From: Comamonas koreensis | GTDB lineage: Bacteria; Pseudomonadota; Gammaproteobacteria; Burkholderiales; Burkholderiaceae_C | NCBI RefSeq assembly: GCF_014076495.1 | Contig: NZ_CP043575.1 | Span: forward strand, 1,116,001-1,180,000 | Reading direction: 5' to 3' | Length of the DNA: 64,000 nucleotides | Shown: in pieces, positions 1 to 9,066 of the stretch | Layout of the letters: each line of letters opens with the position of its first letter | Numbering within the stretch: the first letter of the stretch is position 1 | Made by a program: the position numbers and the translations under genes | The notes under the pieces: generated by a model | The model's input: the letters and a program-made list of their open reading frames with translations, nothing else | The model's database searches: none | Told to the model about the DNA's origin: nothing

Positions 1-1200
1 GATCTGTCCCAACCGGCCCCTTCCAACGAGAAGGTGCACAACCGCTGGCACCCCGATATTCCGATGGCCTGCTGGGTCAACCCCGGCGATGACTTTGTGC
101 TGGAGACCTACGACTGGACGGGGGGCTTCATTAAGAACAACGACAGCGCCGACGATGTGCGCGATGTGGACCTGACCACGGTGCACTACCTCTCGGGCCC
201 GGTCGGTGTCAAAGGCGCCGAGCCCGGTGACCTCTTGGTCGTGGACCTGCTCGACATCGGTGCCAAGGACGAGAGCCAGTGGGGCTTCAACGGCTTTTTC
301 TCGCAGAAGAACGGCGGCGGGTTCCTGACCGACCACTTCCCGTCGGCGCAGAAGTCGATCTGGGATTTCCAGGGCATGTTCACCACCTCGCGCCATATCC
401 CTGGCGTGCGCTATGCCGGTTTGATCCACCCGGGCCTGATCGGCACCTTGCCCGACCCCAAGATGCTCGAGACCTGGAATGCGCGCGAGCAGGCGCTGAT
501 CGACACCAACCCGGACGGCAACCTGGCCAACCCGCCCTTCATGGCGACGGCGCACATGGGCCAGCTCAAGGGCGAGGCGCGCGACAAGGCCGCTGCCACC
601 GGTGCGCGCACCGTGCCCCCGCGCGAGCATGGCGGCAACTGCGATATCAAGGACCTCTCGCGCGGCTCCAAGATCTTCTTCCCGGTCTATGTCGATGGCG
701 CCGGCCTGTCGGTGGGCGATCTGCACTTCAGCCAGGGCGATGGCGAAATCACCTTCTGCGGCGCCATCGAGATGGCCGGCTGGGTGCACATGAAGGTCTC
801 CATCATCAAGGGCGGCATGGCCAAGTACGGCATCAAGAACCCCATCTTCAAGCCCAGCCCCATCGTGCCGACCTACAACGACTATGTGATCTTTGAAGGC
901 ATCAGCGTCGACGAATCGGGCAAGCAGTACTACCTGGATGTGAACGTGGCCTACAAGCAGGCCTGTCTCAACGCCATCGAGTACCTGAAGAAGTTTGGTT
1001 ACTCGGGCGCGCAGGCCTATTCCATCCTCGGCACCGCCCCCGTGCAGGGCCATATCAGCGGCGTGGTGGACGTGCCCAATGCCTGCGCCACCCTGTGGCT
1101 GCCCACGCAGATCTTTGAGTTCGACATCAACCCCAATGCCGCCGGCCCGGTCAAGTACCTGGATGGCAGCATCGATATGCCGATCTCGTACGACAAGTAA
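1..1200 (+). CDS. fmdA: Formamidase (FmdA/AmdA family), 5' end cut by window
   Basis: Hydrolyses formamide to formate and ammonia in the cytoplasm, supplying nitrogen. The frame is open from base 1 and reads DLSQPAPSNEKVHNRWHPD, so the GTG at 34 is an internal Val codon and the true start lies upstream of the window. The visible 399 residues match the acetamidase/formamidase family: an N-terminal region with HNRWHPDIPMACWVNPGD, the GDLLVVDLLDIG segment, and a C-terminal half with SVGDLHFSQGDGE and FCGAIEMAGW, which are family hallmarks. Stop TAA is at 1198-1200. fmdB follows after 62 bases, the usual partner order. In related bacteria urea/amide-type ABC transporter genes precede fmdA, and a urtE-like scrap at 2855 supports that such genes lie upstream here. 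Function is well supported by family; short-chain amide range is inferred. Confidence 0.93.
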   Translation, partial: DLSQPAPSNEKVHNRWHPDIPMACWVNPGDDFVLETYDWTGGFIKNNDSADDVRDVDLTTVHYLSGPVGVKGAEPGDLLVVDLLDIGAKDESQWGFNGFFSQKNGGGFLTDHFPSAQKSIWDFQGMFTTSRHIPGVRYAGLIHPGLIGTLPDPKMLETWNAREQALIDTNPDGNLANPPFMATAHMGQLKGEARDKAAATGARTVPPREHGGNCDIKDLSRGSKIFFPVYVDGAGLSVGDLHFSQGDGEITFCGAIEMAGWVHMKVSIIKGGMAKYGIKNPIFKPSPIVPTYNDYVIFEGISVDESGKQYYLDVNVAYKQACLNAIEYLKKFGYSGAQAYSILGTAPVQGHISGVVDVPNACATLWLPTQIFEFDINPNAAGPVKYLDGSIDMPISYDK

Positions 1201-1262
1201 GACGCTGGCTTGCGCGGGCCGCTGTGCCGGCCCGCTTTTATCTTTGAGTGCAGGAGACTTTG

Positions 1263-1631
1263 ATGCCAACTTATGACTACGTCTGCCAGCGCTGCGGCCA
1301 ATTCGACGCGCTGCGCCGCCTGTCCGACCGCAACCTGGCCTGCGTCTGCCCGCAATGTGGCGCGGCCTCCGAGCGCGTCATCACCCAGGCCCCGCGCCTG
1401 GCCTGCACCTCCCCCCAGCAGCGCCGCGCCGCCGAGGTCAACGAACGCGCCCGTCATGCGCCGCGCATGTCGCGTGATAATGACCCTGCTGCGGGCAACT
1501 ATGGGCGGCTGCGGCATCCCAGTGGGTGTGGTTGCTGCAGTGGGGGCACTAAAACTGGCGCGGCTGCTGCAGCGGCGCAGCCGGCGCTCAAAAGCCAGGT
1601 GGGGAATCGGCCTTGGATGATCAGCCACTGA
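1263..1631 (+). CDS. fmdB: FmdB-family zinc-ribbon protein
   Basis: Small putative regulatory protein of 122 residues encoded directly behind formamidase. The N-terminus has the FmdB zinc ribbon: Cys8-x2-Cys11 and Cys29-x2-Cys32, with PTYDY at the start. The C-terminal part ends in the family tail NYGRLRHPSGCGCCSGG. ATG 1263 is chosen over the in-frame GTG at 1248 because AGGAG lies just upstream of the ATG and the family starts with MPxYDY. The role (regulation of amidase expression) is family-level annotation and weakly proven. A decayed second copy lies at 2976-3345. Confidence 0.9.
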   Translation: MPTYDYVCQRCGQFDALRRLSDRNLACVCPQCGAASERVITQAPRLACTSPQQRRAAEVNERARHAPRMSRDNDPAAGNYGRLRHPSGCGCCSGGTKTGAAAAAAQPALKSQVGNRPWMISH

Positions 1632-1712
1632 GGGGCTGGGATCAGAGATGCGTCAGCGCACAGCCAGGCCAGTTTTGGAGACGCCATAGACATTTGCGGC
1701 GTTTAGGCCTAT

Positions 1713-1739
1713 TATTCACCGCATGTTTAGCGGTGAATA
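1713..1739. promoter_or_regulatory. Perfect inverted repeat spanning the fic start codon
   Basis: The 10-base arms TATTCACCGC (1713-1722) and GCGGTGAATA (1730-1739) are perfect reverse complements separated by 7 bases that begin with the fic ATG (1723). A protein bound here would block transcription or translation initiation, so autoregulation is a reasonable inference. A near-identical palindrome lies at 11232-11256. Confidence 0.6.
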
Positions 1740-2841
1740 TATCTGGAAATCCCCGCACTGGCCTCAGTGGCAGTTCGATAGCGATGCCCTGGCTGCTCCG
1801 CTGGCGCAGGTCAGCCAGGCACAAGGCATGCTGCTGGGCCGCTTGGCGGATGTCGGCATGGGCCTGCGGGACCAGGCGAGCCTGGCTGCGCTGACGCAGG
1901 ATGTGCTCAAGACCTCCGAGATCGAAGGGGAGTTGCTCAATGTGGCATCCGTGCGCTCTTCCATCGCCCGGCGGTTGGGGCTGGATATTGGGGCGCTTGC
2001 ACCGGTAGACCGCCATGTGGAAGGGGTGGTGGAGATGGTGCTCGACGCGACGGCAAACCACCAGCAAGCCGTCACCGAGCAGCGCATCTATGGCTGGCAT
2101 GCCGCCTTGTTCCCGACCGGCTATTCGGGCATGAGCAAGATAGCGGTGGGCACGTGGCGCGATGACGCAGCGGGCCCTATGCAGGTAGTATCCGGCCCGA
2201 TCGGCCGCCAGAAAGTGCATTACGAAGCGCCTCCGGCGCCCCAAGTACCAGCGGAGATGGCCAAGCTGCTGGCCTGGATCAATGACCCGGCGCCTTCCAC
2301 CCTTCCGGCATTGCTCAAATCCGGTTTGGGCCATCTGTGGTTTGTGACCATCCACCCATTTGATGACGGCAATGGTCGTATGGCGCGGGCCATTGGTGAT
2401 CTGCTGTTGGCGCGTGCGGATGGCAGTGCGCAACGCTTTTACAGCCTGTCTGCCCAGATACAGCGGGAGCGCAAGGCCTATTACGAGGTGTTGCAGCGCA
2501 CGCAAAAAGGCGGCATGGATGTGACGCCATGGCTGCTGTGGTTTTTGCAGACCTTGCACCAGGCGGTCCTGCAAGCGAACGAGGGCTTGGAGGTCGTCCT
2601 GTACAAGGCGCAGTTTTGGCGCCATTGGGCGATGACGCCGATGAATGAGCGCCATATCAAGGTGCTGAACCGCTTGCTCGATGGCTTTGACGGAAAGCTC
2701 ACCACCGGAAAATGGGCGGCCATTGCCAAGTGTTCCAGCGACACGGCACTGCGGGATATCAACGAGCTGTTGGCGCTGGGGGTATTGGACAAAGAGGCGG
2801 CTGGTGGGCGTAGCACAAGCTATTTGCTGAGCGCGGTGTAG
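1723..2841 (+). CDS. Fic domain protein (DUF4172 + Fic), putative AMP transferase
   Basis: A 372-residue Fic protein. These enzymes usually transfer AMP from ATP to hydroxyl side chains of target proteins. The N-terminal third resembles the DUF4172 module (YIWKSPHWPQW near the start). An inhibitory-helix motif TSEIEG at residues 64-69 fits the [S/T]xxxE[G/N] pattern of N-terminally autoinhibited Fic proteins. The catalytic loop HPFDDGNGR is complete at residues 211-219, with His211 as general base. A winged-helix-like C-terminus (KVLNRLLDGFDGKLTTGKW) follows. No separate antitoxin gene is visible, consistent with the inhibitory helix being in cis. It sits between fmdB and a decayed fmdB copy, so it was probably inserted into the amide locus. 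An inverted repeat covers the start codon. Confidence 0.9.
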   Translation: MFSGEYIWKSPHWPQWQFDSDALAAPLAQVSQAQGMLLGRLADVGMGLRDQASLAALTQDVLKTSEIEGELLNVASVRSSIARRLGLDIGALAPVDRHVEGVVEMVLDATANHQQAVTEQRIYGWHAALFPTGYSGMSKIAVGTWRDDAAGPMQVVSGPIGRQKVHYEAPPAPQVPAEMAKLLAWINDPAPSTLPALLKSGLGHLWFVTIHPFDDGNGRMARAIGDLLLARADGSAQRFYSLSAQIQRERKAYYEVLQRTQKGGMDVTPWLLWFLQTLHQAVLQANEGLEVVLYKAQFWRHWAMTPMNERHIKVLNRLLDGFDGKLTTGKWAAIAKCSSDTALRDINELLALGVLDKEAAGGRSTSYLLSAV

Positions 2842-2854
2842 CGCCATCACGCTG

Positions 2855-2935
2855 CTCCCGGTGCTGTGGGACATGCGCCGACGCAAGGGCGGCAGTCTCT
2901 CGGGCGGGCAGCAGCAGCTGGCGATTGCCCGCGCC
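2855..2935 (+). pseudogene. Remnant of an ABC transporter ATPase (UrtE/LivF type)
   Basis: A 27-codon open stretch reads LPVLWDMRRRKGGSLSGGQQ and continues QLAIARA. This is the ABC signature region (LSGGQQQ) of a UrtE/LivF-like ATPase. Neither Walker motif nor any start is present. It runs directly into sequence homologous to the fmdA-fmdB intergenic spacer and then a decayed fmdB, so it is the edge of a deleted duplicate of an ATPase-fmdA-fmdB array. Confidence 0.6.
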
Positions 2936-2975
2936 GCAGCGCCAGCCCGCTTTTATCTGCAGGAGAGACCCATCT

Positions 2976-3345
2976 ATGCCCACCTATGACTATGCCTGCC
3001 AGCAATGCGGTGAGTTCGACTAGCTGCGTCGCCTGTCTGACCGCAACCTAGCCTGCGCCTGCCCGCACTGCGGCGCCGCCGCCGAGCGCGTCATCACCCA
3101 GGCCCCGCGCCTGGCCTGCACATCGCCGCAGCAGCGTCGCACCGCCGAGGTCAACGAACGCGGCCGCGATGCGCCGCGCATGTCGCGTGACAACGACCCT
3201 GCTGCGGGCAACTATGGGCGGCCGCGGCATCCCAGTGGGTGTGGTTGTTGCAGTGGGGGGCGCTAAAGGCAGTAGCGCTGCGGCTGCGGCGCAGCCGGAG
3301 CTCAAAAGCCAGGTGGGGAACCGGCATTGGATGATCAGCCATTGA
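2976..3345 (+). pseudogene. fmdB: Decayed second copy of fmdB
   Basis: Clearly homologous to the intact fmdB at 1263-1631 over its whole length, including the upstream AGGAGA ribosome-binding region. A TAG stop replaces codon 16 (3021-3023), and a six-G run near 3255 has one more base than the intact copy and shifts the frame. The terminal TGA equivalent is at 3343-3345. The copy is therefore non-functional. Confidence 0.88.
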
Positions 3346-4003
3346 ACACTTTTACTGGGCTAATCGCAAACAGGGGGCGATATACGCGGAGCGATACATC
3401 AACGAATCAAGTTTTTTGTAACCCATTTTTTCTGGAGGCAGAACTGAGCTACTGAGGTGCCCAATGCCACTTAGCAATGCACTTACAGCTGCAAACCAAT
3501 TTGTAACTTTATTCTGATAGTTTATCTGAATAACTATATTGAATATTGCGCAATATGGTTGCTGTCACAGGGCGCTGCGGGGCGCATTGCGTGGTGAGCA
3601 AGATGACTTATTGTTAATATGAAGTTATCAAGTTGGATAAAAAAATTCTATATTATTTTGATTAATTGATGTGGCACCTAAATTTGCATTGAGTTGCAGT
3701 TTTTCTAATTCATTCGTGCGGTGAAATAAATGAAAATTCAAGAAATGTTTGTTTGCGTTTACTTCGATGCGTGTCGCGTGGGAGCGCACTCCCGCTTGCA
3801 ACTTAAGTCCATAGCTGTCTCGTAGACGGACATCAATCTGACACTTCTCCTAAGTAAATAGTGGTTAACGATTGCTAGAGACTGATAGTTTTTGGCAAAA
3901 ATCGAACTGCTTCTTTACACCAAACACGAGTGCGCCAACCGTATATCCCACTCCCAAGCGAGTGGGAGTGGTTATGGTCTTGGCTGCCTCAAGAGGAGAA
4001 ACT
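3346..4003. other. AT-rich non-coding leader of the RHS island
   Basis: About 660 bases without a credible gene. Composition is visibly AT-rich compared with the flanks, suggesting transferred DNA. It holds a perfect 14-base palindrome ATATTGCGCAATAT at 3543-3556 and a hairpin at 3948-3971. Promoter elements for the RHS operon should lie here but none could be assigned with confidence. Confidence 0.6.
3948..3971 (+). promoter_or_regulatory. Hairpin in the presumed 5' leader of the RHS gene
   Basis: CCACTCCC (3948-3955) pairs with GGGAGTGG (3964-3971) across an 8-base loop, about 30 bases before the RHS start codon. It lacks a T-run, so it looks like a leader structure rather than a terminator. 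A role in translation control is only a guess. Confidence 0.4.
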
Positions 4004-7000
4004 ATGTCAGGGATATTTGATCGGGGCTCTCAAAGGATAATTAAAAAAACACCTGGGTATCGCCAAAAAAAAGTTGGTCACTCAGTCATTTATGCTGTAG
4101 CATTAATGGTTGTTCAGGGCGCCTATGCCCAATCGGACGAATCAAGCCTTCCTAGTATTCCTGATTTTTTCGAAGAAAAAGCTGCATCATTAGGTGGGTC
4201 TGTATCGCACTCTCCCAATGAGATGATAAGTACTTTTACCGGGAAATTAAGTTATACAGTTACCGACTTGGTAATTCCTGGAAATGGTGGAATGGATCTT
4301 GCCATCCAACGTAGCTATAATAGTATCGATGATCCCTTCGCCACTACTTCCACATGGGCTGACTTTGAATACAGCCCTGTTGGGCTGGGATGGACCATGC
4401 ATATGGGGCGCGTGCTGCGAGGGTCCAATAAAGCTTTGTGTTCTTCTTCATGGACAGTCGCTTCGGCCAATCCCGTATTCGAAAAGTCAGATGGAAGCCG
4501 GCAAATATTCTACGAGCAAGCGTTTGATGGCGATTTAACTTGGATGACCAAAGATTTTTGGCGTGCCAAGTGTATTGACGGCGTTTTTATTGTCCAGTCT
4601 CCTGATGATCATAGCTTTCGGATGACTAAAAAAGGGAATTCATTTGGGGCAGTGAGCAGCAAGCAAACGGCTTACTATCCTGAAAGAATCACCGATAGAA
4701 ATGGCAACTGGTTCAACATCAGTTATCAATTTCTGGACAATGGCGTCATGGCAATGACCAAGGTCGCAACAAGTGACGGGCGTGGCTTGGATTTTAATTA
4801 TGTCGATTCCAAGCTTTCAAAGGTGGTTGATGCGGGCAACTCGCGTGAGTGGGAATACACCGTCACTCCAGGCGCAGGGTCTCGCAATTACTTAACAGCC
4901 GTAAAAAGACCAGATGGTCATTCCTGGAATTACAGCTATGAAGCCACTCCTGGTGTGGGATCACTCAGCAAGGTGGGTTATCCGAGTGGTGGGACTATTG
5001 ACTATCGCTACGGTCATGTTGACTTCTTGGCTGGGACACCGCGTAGTCGCCAAAGCACTGTAGTGGTAGGGAAAACTGCCAATGCTGGCCCAGAAGAGAG
5101 TCAGTCCGGAAATTGGAATTACGTTTATGGAGTCGCTACTAACGAGCTGCCCGTGAGTCGTGTTGGCAACTCAATAACACATTCGTACAGCATGCCTCCG
5201 GATGACAGAAGTCAGGTTAATATTACCCAGATTACAGATCCAGCTGGAAAAGTTGTAGAACATTATCATGCAGGCTACCACTCTGTACGTCAGGCTCCCA
5301 CATCTGTTGGTATCTACCTTGGGCGTACCAGTGACCATGAAAACGTATTACTGGCCTATCAGGACTTTATAATTTCTAGTCAAATAGATGTTGTAGCCCA
5401 AAACTATACAAGCAACAGCTTCAATCCGGTTGCGCGCGTTCCCCGGATTGAGAACTACAATCGTATTGGTGAGCGCTTTACGCTAACGAATTCTGATTTC
5501 GATGGTTATGGAAATGCGCGTAAGGTGGTAGAGATGGCGACAAATGTCGCAGACCGGACTTATATCCGAGAAACCGCACTGAAACACCATGTTGATACGG
5601 ATAAGTGGATAATAAATCGCGTTGCAAGTGCTGTTGTGGTCAGTGAGGGGGAGCAGCATGAAACCAAACGCCAGTTTGATGCGAATGGGAATGTGGTGTT
5701 GGAGAGTATCGCTGGGGTCGTGAGCTCAGCAACATACCATCCAACAGGCGATATCGCGACTAAGGTTAATGCGCTAGGGCAGGTAGAAAGCTTTTCTGAT
5801 TATCACCGGGGTATTCCCAGAAAAGAAACATATGCTGATGGCTCCACTGTCGGTAGATCTGTCAATGATGCTGGTAATGTAATTGCTGAAACAGATGCCC
5901 GTGGAAATATCACAAGGTTCACACACGATTTGCTGAATCGTGTCACTTCGGTTGCAAAGCCAAGTGGGGCAGTAATATCCGTGGCTTGGACTCCAAATAC
6001 CCGTGTTGTGGAAAGAGGTGATATGACTGAGGCCACCTCCTTCGATGGGTTCGGTCGTACCCTCCGTCGGGAGGCAAGTGCTCCAGGACAGGTACCTGTC
6101 TGGGTTAACTACAGTCACAACGTGATGGGTGAGCTCATCCATCAATCCTATCCCAACAGTACGATGGGGACGGGCTATGTCTACGATGGGTTAAGCAGGG
6201 TTGTCGCTACTCTCAATGGTAATCCGGTAGGCACGACAAATGCCCAACATATCAACTACACCAGCTATGGCAATCTATATGTGGTGAACCAAGATTCCAC
6301 GGGGCGTGCATCGATCGACTATTACAGGGCTTACTCTGATCCTGATAAGCGTGAACGAGTTAGGCTCGCGTCAGGTGAAACGGTAAATGGAAGTTTGTTC
6401 GCGCTTGCCGATGTGCGCCAGACCAGGAATATTCTTGGGCAGCTAACGACGGTGAGCATGGATGGGAAAACCCGCGGCTATGGTTATGACATTCGATATT
6501 TCCTGACTTCAAAAACTGATCCTGAAATAGGCACAACAACTTTTGAGAGGGATGCTATTGGGAACCTGATAAGCCAGAGGATCGGAGCAGGCCCAGCAAC
6601 CATATACGCTTACGACAGTCGCAATCGGCTGACAGATATCAGCTATCCCAGCTCGGAAGATGCGGCGGTGCCAAATGCCCCTGCAGTGAAGAATACCTAT
6701 GATGCCAACGGCAATCTGGTTGTCTCACTAAGCGGCGATATTTCGCGCAGCTTCAGCTATGACGAAAACAACAAGATCACCAAAGAAAGCCTGAGCGTCG
6801 GTGCAAGCACCCAAACATTGGGTTATGCCTACGACAGCAATGAAGCGCTGGCGTCTATCACCTACCCATCAGGCAATCAGGTCAGCTACGAGCCTGATGC
6901 ATTTGGGCGAGCACGTGCAGTACTGCCTTATATACATAGTGTGGACTACCACCCGAATGGAATGCCCAGCCAAATCAGCTATGCCAATGGCGTGGTCTCC

Positions 7001-7612
7001 ACTATGGGCATCAATAGCCGGCAGTGGCCCTCAGATTTGACATATGGCCAAGGCTCCAGCCGATTTGTGAATAGCACCTATGTCTATGATCCCGTAGGGA
7101 ACATGGTCAACATCAACGAACTGGCCGATGGCGTGTACGCAAGGGCATTCGCATACGACAAGCTGGACCGCCTTATCACGGAGGCAACGACCACAGTTAA
7201 CCGTCAGTACGGGTACGACAGGACCGGCAATCTAACGTATTTGCGTACACCTACGGGTCTCAACACCTACACCTACGACACTGCAACAGGACTGCTCACA
7301 GGGGTAGCAGGTGGTTTCTCTCGAAGCTTTGAATACGACCAGGCGGGTAATGTGAGTGCCAACGGATACAACACCTTTGGTCACGATCGTGCCAACAACC
7401 TGCGCTGCACCGATTGTGGGACCGCAGTGCAAAAGCTGCATGACTACGACGGCTCCAACATGCGGGCTCAGACTGTAGCTGCGCAGGGCACCACCCAGTA
7501 TTTGCATGACTCGCAAGGCCTGCTCATGCAGACCATGGATTCGAGTCTGCGCAAAGAGCTTATCTATCTGGGGCGGCGCCAAGTGGCGGAACGCAGCATC
7601 GAGTTGAACTAA
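4004..7612 (+). CDS. Exported RHS/YD-repeat shell protein without core domain
   Basis: A 1202-residue RHS-family protein. ATG 4004 is preferred over upstream in-frame starts because AGAGGAGAA precedes it and it gives a Sec-type signal: a basic N-terminus, then HSVIYAVALMVVQGAYAQS. The mature N-terminus has the FTGKLSYTVTDLVIPG region typical of RHS/SpvB-like proteins. The second half carries many YD repeats, for example YDSRNRL, YDANGNL, YDPVGNM, YDKLDRL, YDRTGNL and YDQAGNV. The protein stops just after a terminal YD block (ELIYLGRRQVAERS) and lacks the usual RHS-associated core domain, which is instead encoded two genes downstream at 8080. RHS repeats form a hollow shell that encloses a C-terminal toxin, so this looks like the shell half of a split toxin. 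Codon use is less GC-rich than the flanks. Confidence 0.88.
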   Translation: MSGIFDRGSQRIIKKTPGYRQKKVGHSVIYAVALMVVQGAYAQSDESSLPSIPDFFEEKAASLGGSVSHSPNEMISTFTGKLSYTVTDLVIPGNGGMDLAIQRSYNSIDDPFATTSTWADFEYSPVGLGWTMHMGRVLRGSNKALCSSSWTVASANPVFEKSDGSRQIFYEQAFDGDLTWMTKDFWRAKCIDGVFIVQSPDDHSFRMTKKGNSFGAVSSKQTAYYPERITDRNGNWFNISYQFLDNGVMAMTKVATSDGRGLDFNYVDSKLSKVVDAGNSREWEYTVTPGAGSRNYLTAVKRPDGHSWNYSYEATPGVGSLSKVGYPSGGTIDYRYGHVDFLAGTPRSRQSTVVVGKTANAGPEESQSGNWNYVYGVATNELPVSRVGNSITHSYSMPPDDRSQVNITQITDPAGKVVEHYHAGYHSVRQAPTSVGIYLGRTSDHENVLLAYQDFIISSQIDVVAQNYTSNSFNPVARVPRIENYNRIGERFTLTNSDFDGYGNARKVVEMATNVADRTYIRETALKHHVDTDKWIINRVASAVVVSEGEQHETKRQFDANGNVVLESIAGVVSSATYHPTGDIATKVNALGQVESFSDYHRGIPRKETYADGSTVGRSVNDAGNVIAETDARGNITRFTHDLLNRVTSVAKPSGAVISVAWTPNTRVVERGDMTEATSFDGFGRTLRREASAPGQVPVWVNYSHNVMGELIHQSYPNSTMGTGYVYDGLSRVVATLNGNPVGTTNAQHINYTSYGNLYVVNQDSTGRASIDYYRAYSDPDKRERVRLASGETVNGSLFALADVRQTRNILGQLTTVSMDGKTRGYGYDIRYFLTSKTDPEIGTTTFERDAIGNLISQRIGAGPATIYAYDSRNRLTDISYPSSEDAAVPNAPAVKNTYDANGNLVVSLSGDISRSFSYDENNKITKESLSVGASTQTLGYAYDSNEALASITYPSGNQVSYEPDAFGRARAVLPYIHSVDYHPNGMPSQISYANGVVSTMGINSRQWPSDLTYGQGSSRFVNSTYVYDPVGNMVNINELADGVYARAFAYDKLDRLITEATTTVNRQYGYDRTGNLTYLRTPTGLNTYTYDTATGLLTGVAGGFSRSFEYDQAGNVSANGYNTFGHDRANNLRCTDCGTAVQKLHDYDGSNMRAQTVAAQGTTQYLHDSQGLLMQTMDSSLRKELIYLGRRQVAERSIELN

Positions 7613-7631
7613 ACCACCAAGGATCTACGCC

Positions 7632-8066
7632 ATGAATAACTCGCATACATCGCGGCCTATGTGCTCTCCCACCTACACACGCTTTGGAAACCTGGTCTTG
7701 TTGCTGTCCTTGAGCCTGTTTGCTGGTGCTGTCCACGCCCAGGCCGTGGTAGTTCCTGCTGGCAGCGGCATAACGATCGAGCTACCAGACAACAAGCCCT
7801 CTGCTCCTTTGCAAACCAGCGATCTGAAGGCGACTCCTGAATCGATTCCCTTGCCGGTATGGGCAACACCGCGTGGCATGGAGACAGCCAAAACCGCAGT
7901 CAACGCAGGGCAGCTGAAATATGAGGCCTGCAAGCTCCAGGGCATCCCAAAACTGGTCGGTAGCACGGTAAGTACCCCTGAGACCTGCACCACCAGAGCC
8001 GTCACCCAAGAAGAGGCGCGGCAGCTGACAGACGACAACCAAGTGCTTTGCACGCAAGACAACTGA
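7632..8066 (+). CDS. Small exported protein between the two RHS halves
   Basis: A 144-residue protein with a signal peptide (hydrophobic FGNLVLLLSLSLFAGAVHAQA, cleavage likely after AHA/AQA). The mature part is about 105 residues, with Cys residues in YEACKLQG, ETCTTRAV and VLCTQDN. No family was recognised. It starts 19 bases after the RHS shell gene and ends 13 bases before the RHS core gene, so all three are probably co-transcribed. Its placement between the shell and core genes suggests it is a structural or trafficking partner in the same exported complex, but that is inference only. Confidence 0.75.
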   Translation: MNNSHTSRPMCSPTYTRFGNLVLLLSLSLFAGAVHAQAVVVPAGSGITIELPDNKPSAPLQTSDLKATPESIPLPVWATPRGMETAKTAVNAGQLKYEACKLQGIPKLVGSTVSTPETCTTRAVTQEEARQLTDDNQVLCTQDN

Positions 8067-8079
8067 ATGGAGGAGAACC

Positions 8080-9066
8080 ATGGAACAGCACTTGAAGCAA
8101 TCGTCCCCGTTCGGTTTATTCCTCCGGTTGATCTCCACCTTCTGGCAGACAAGGACCACACGGCGCAAACCTAGTGTGTGGTTGAGAGCGATGTTAACCG
8201 TCGCCATTAGCAGCATGCTTTTAGCCACAGGGGGATTGGCCACCGCCAAGGAGACCGTCACCTACATCCATAGTGACATCAGCGGCAGCCCGCTTGCCGC
8301 AACCGATGCTGCCGGCAATGTGCTCTGGAAGGAATCATATTTCGCCTACGGCCAAAAGACGGAGTGGCAGCCGGAGAGCGAAGCGCAGACCCAGTGGTTT
8401 CACGGCAAGGAGCAAGATGCCGACACCACCATGCAGTATTTTGGAGCGCGCTACTACGATCCTGGGATTGGGCGGTTTCTTGGCATAGACCCGGTTGATT
8501 ACCAAGATGGGAATCTGCACAGCTTCAACCGTTATGCGTATGGGAACAATAATCCCACTAAATATCTAGATCCAGATGGGCGCATTGCCTTTCTAATCCC
8601 CTTTGCGCTGACTGCAACGGCGCATGCTGCTAGAACAGTAGCTTTGAGGTTTGCCGTCACTGCAACTGTGAATGCCTCAAGGGTTGGCATCGTAGCTGGT
8701 GAGATTGCGGCAGGGGATGCGTTAGGTGGTGCGGCTTTGGCGGGGGGCGCCGTTTTGGCAGGCGCTACAGCAGTAAAAAGCGTGGTGCAGGAAACCGCAA
8801 AAGTCGGGACTTTGATTGCGACTCATGGTAAAACTATGGGCGGTAAAGAATTTGATAGGTTGACAAAGAGGATAAGAGCGGAGGGAATCCTCGAACCTTT
8901 GACAGTTACTTCTCACGAAGGTAGATTTTATATCCTTGATGGACATCATCGTGCTTTAGCTGCCCCCCGAGCTGGTATTATTGATGTTCCGATTACTCGT
9001 GTAGAACTGCCGCATGGGGCATATAAAACTCCAGCAGATTTGGATTTTACACCCGGAGGTTACTGA
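8080..9066 (+). CDS. Exported RHS core-domain protein with ParB/sulfiredoxin-like toxin tip
   Basis: A 328-residue protein with GGAGGAGA before the ATG. A hydrophobic export segment lies at about residues 36-56 (ending GGLATAKE). Residues 60-168 form the RHS repeat-associated core: YIHSDISGSPLAATD, then FGARYYDPGIGRFLGIDP, then NRYAYGNNNPTKYLDPDG. The last block is where RHS proteins self-cleave to free the tip. Residues 170-235 are an Ala/Gly-rich hydrophobic linker. Residues about 240-328 resemble the ParB/sulfiredoxin fold, with the hallmark ILDGHHRALAA (285-295) following EGILEPLTV. ParB-like nuclease or NTPase domains are known polymorphic-toxin tips; the activity here is unproven. The stop codon overlaps the next start (TGATG), as is common for toxin-immunity pairs. 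Confidence 0.85.
   Translation: MEQHLKQSSPFGLFLRLISTFWQTRTTRRKPSVWLRAMLTVAISSMLLATGGLATAKETVTYIHSDISGSPLAATDAAGNVLWKESYFAYGQKTEWQPESEAQTQWFHGKEQDADTTMQYFGARYYDPGIGRFLGIDPVDYQDGNLHSFNRYAYGNNNPTKYLDPDGRIAFLIPFALTATAHAARTVALRFAVTATVNASRVGIVAGEIAAGDALGGAALAGGAVLAGATAVKSVVQETAKVGTLIATHGKTMGGKEFDRLTKRIRAEGILEPLTVTSHEGRFYILDGHHRALAAPRAGIIDVPITRVELPHGAYKTPADLDFTPGGY

Noticed and set aside
3543..3556. ATATTGCGCAATAT as an attachment site
   Set aside because: No second copy or integrase was found, so only the palindrome can be reported.
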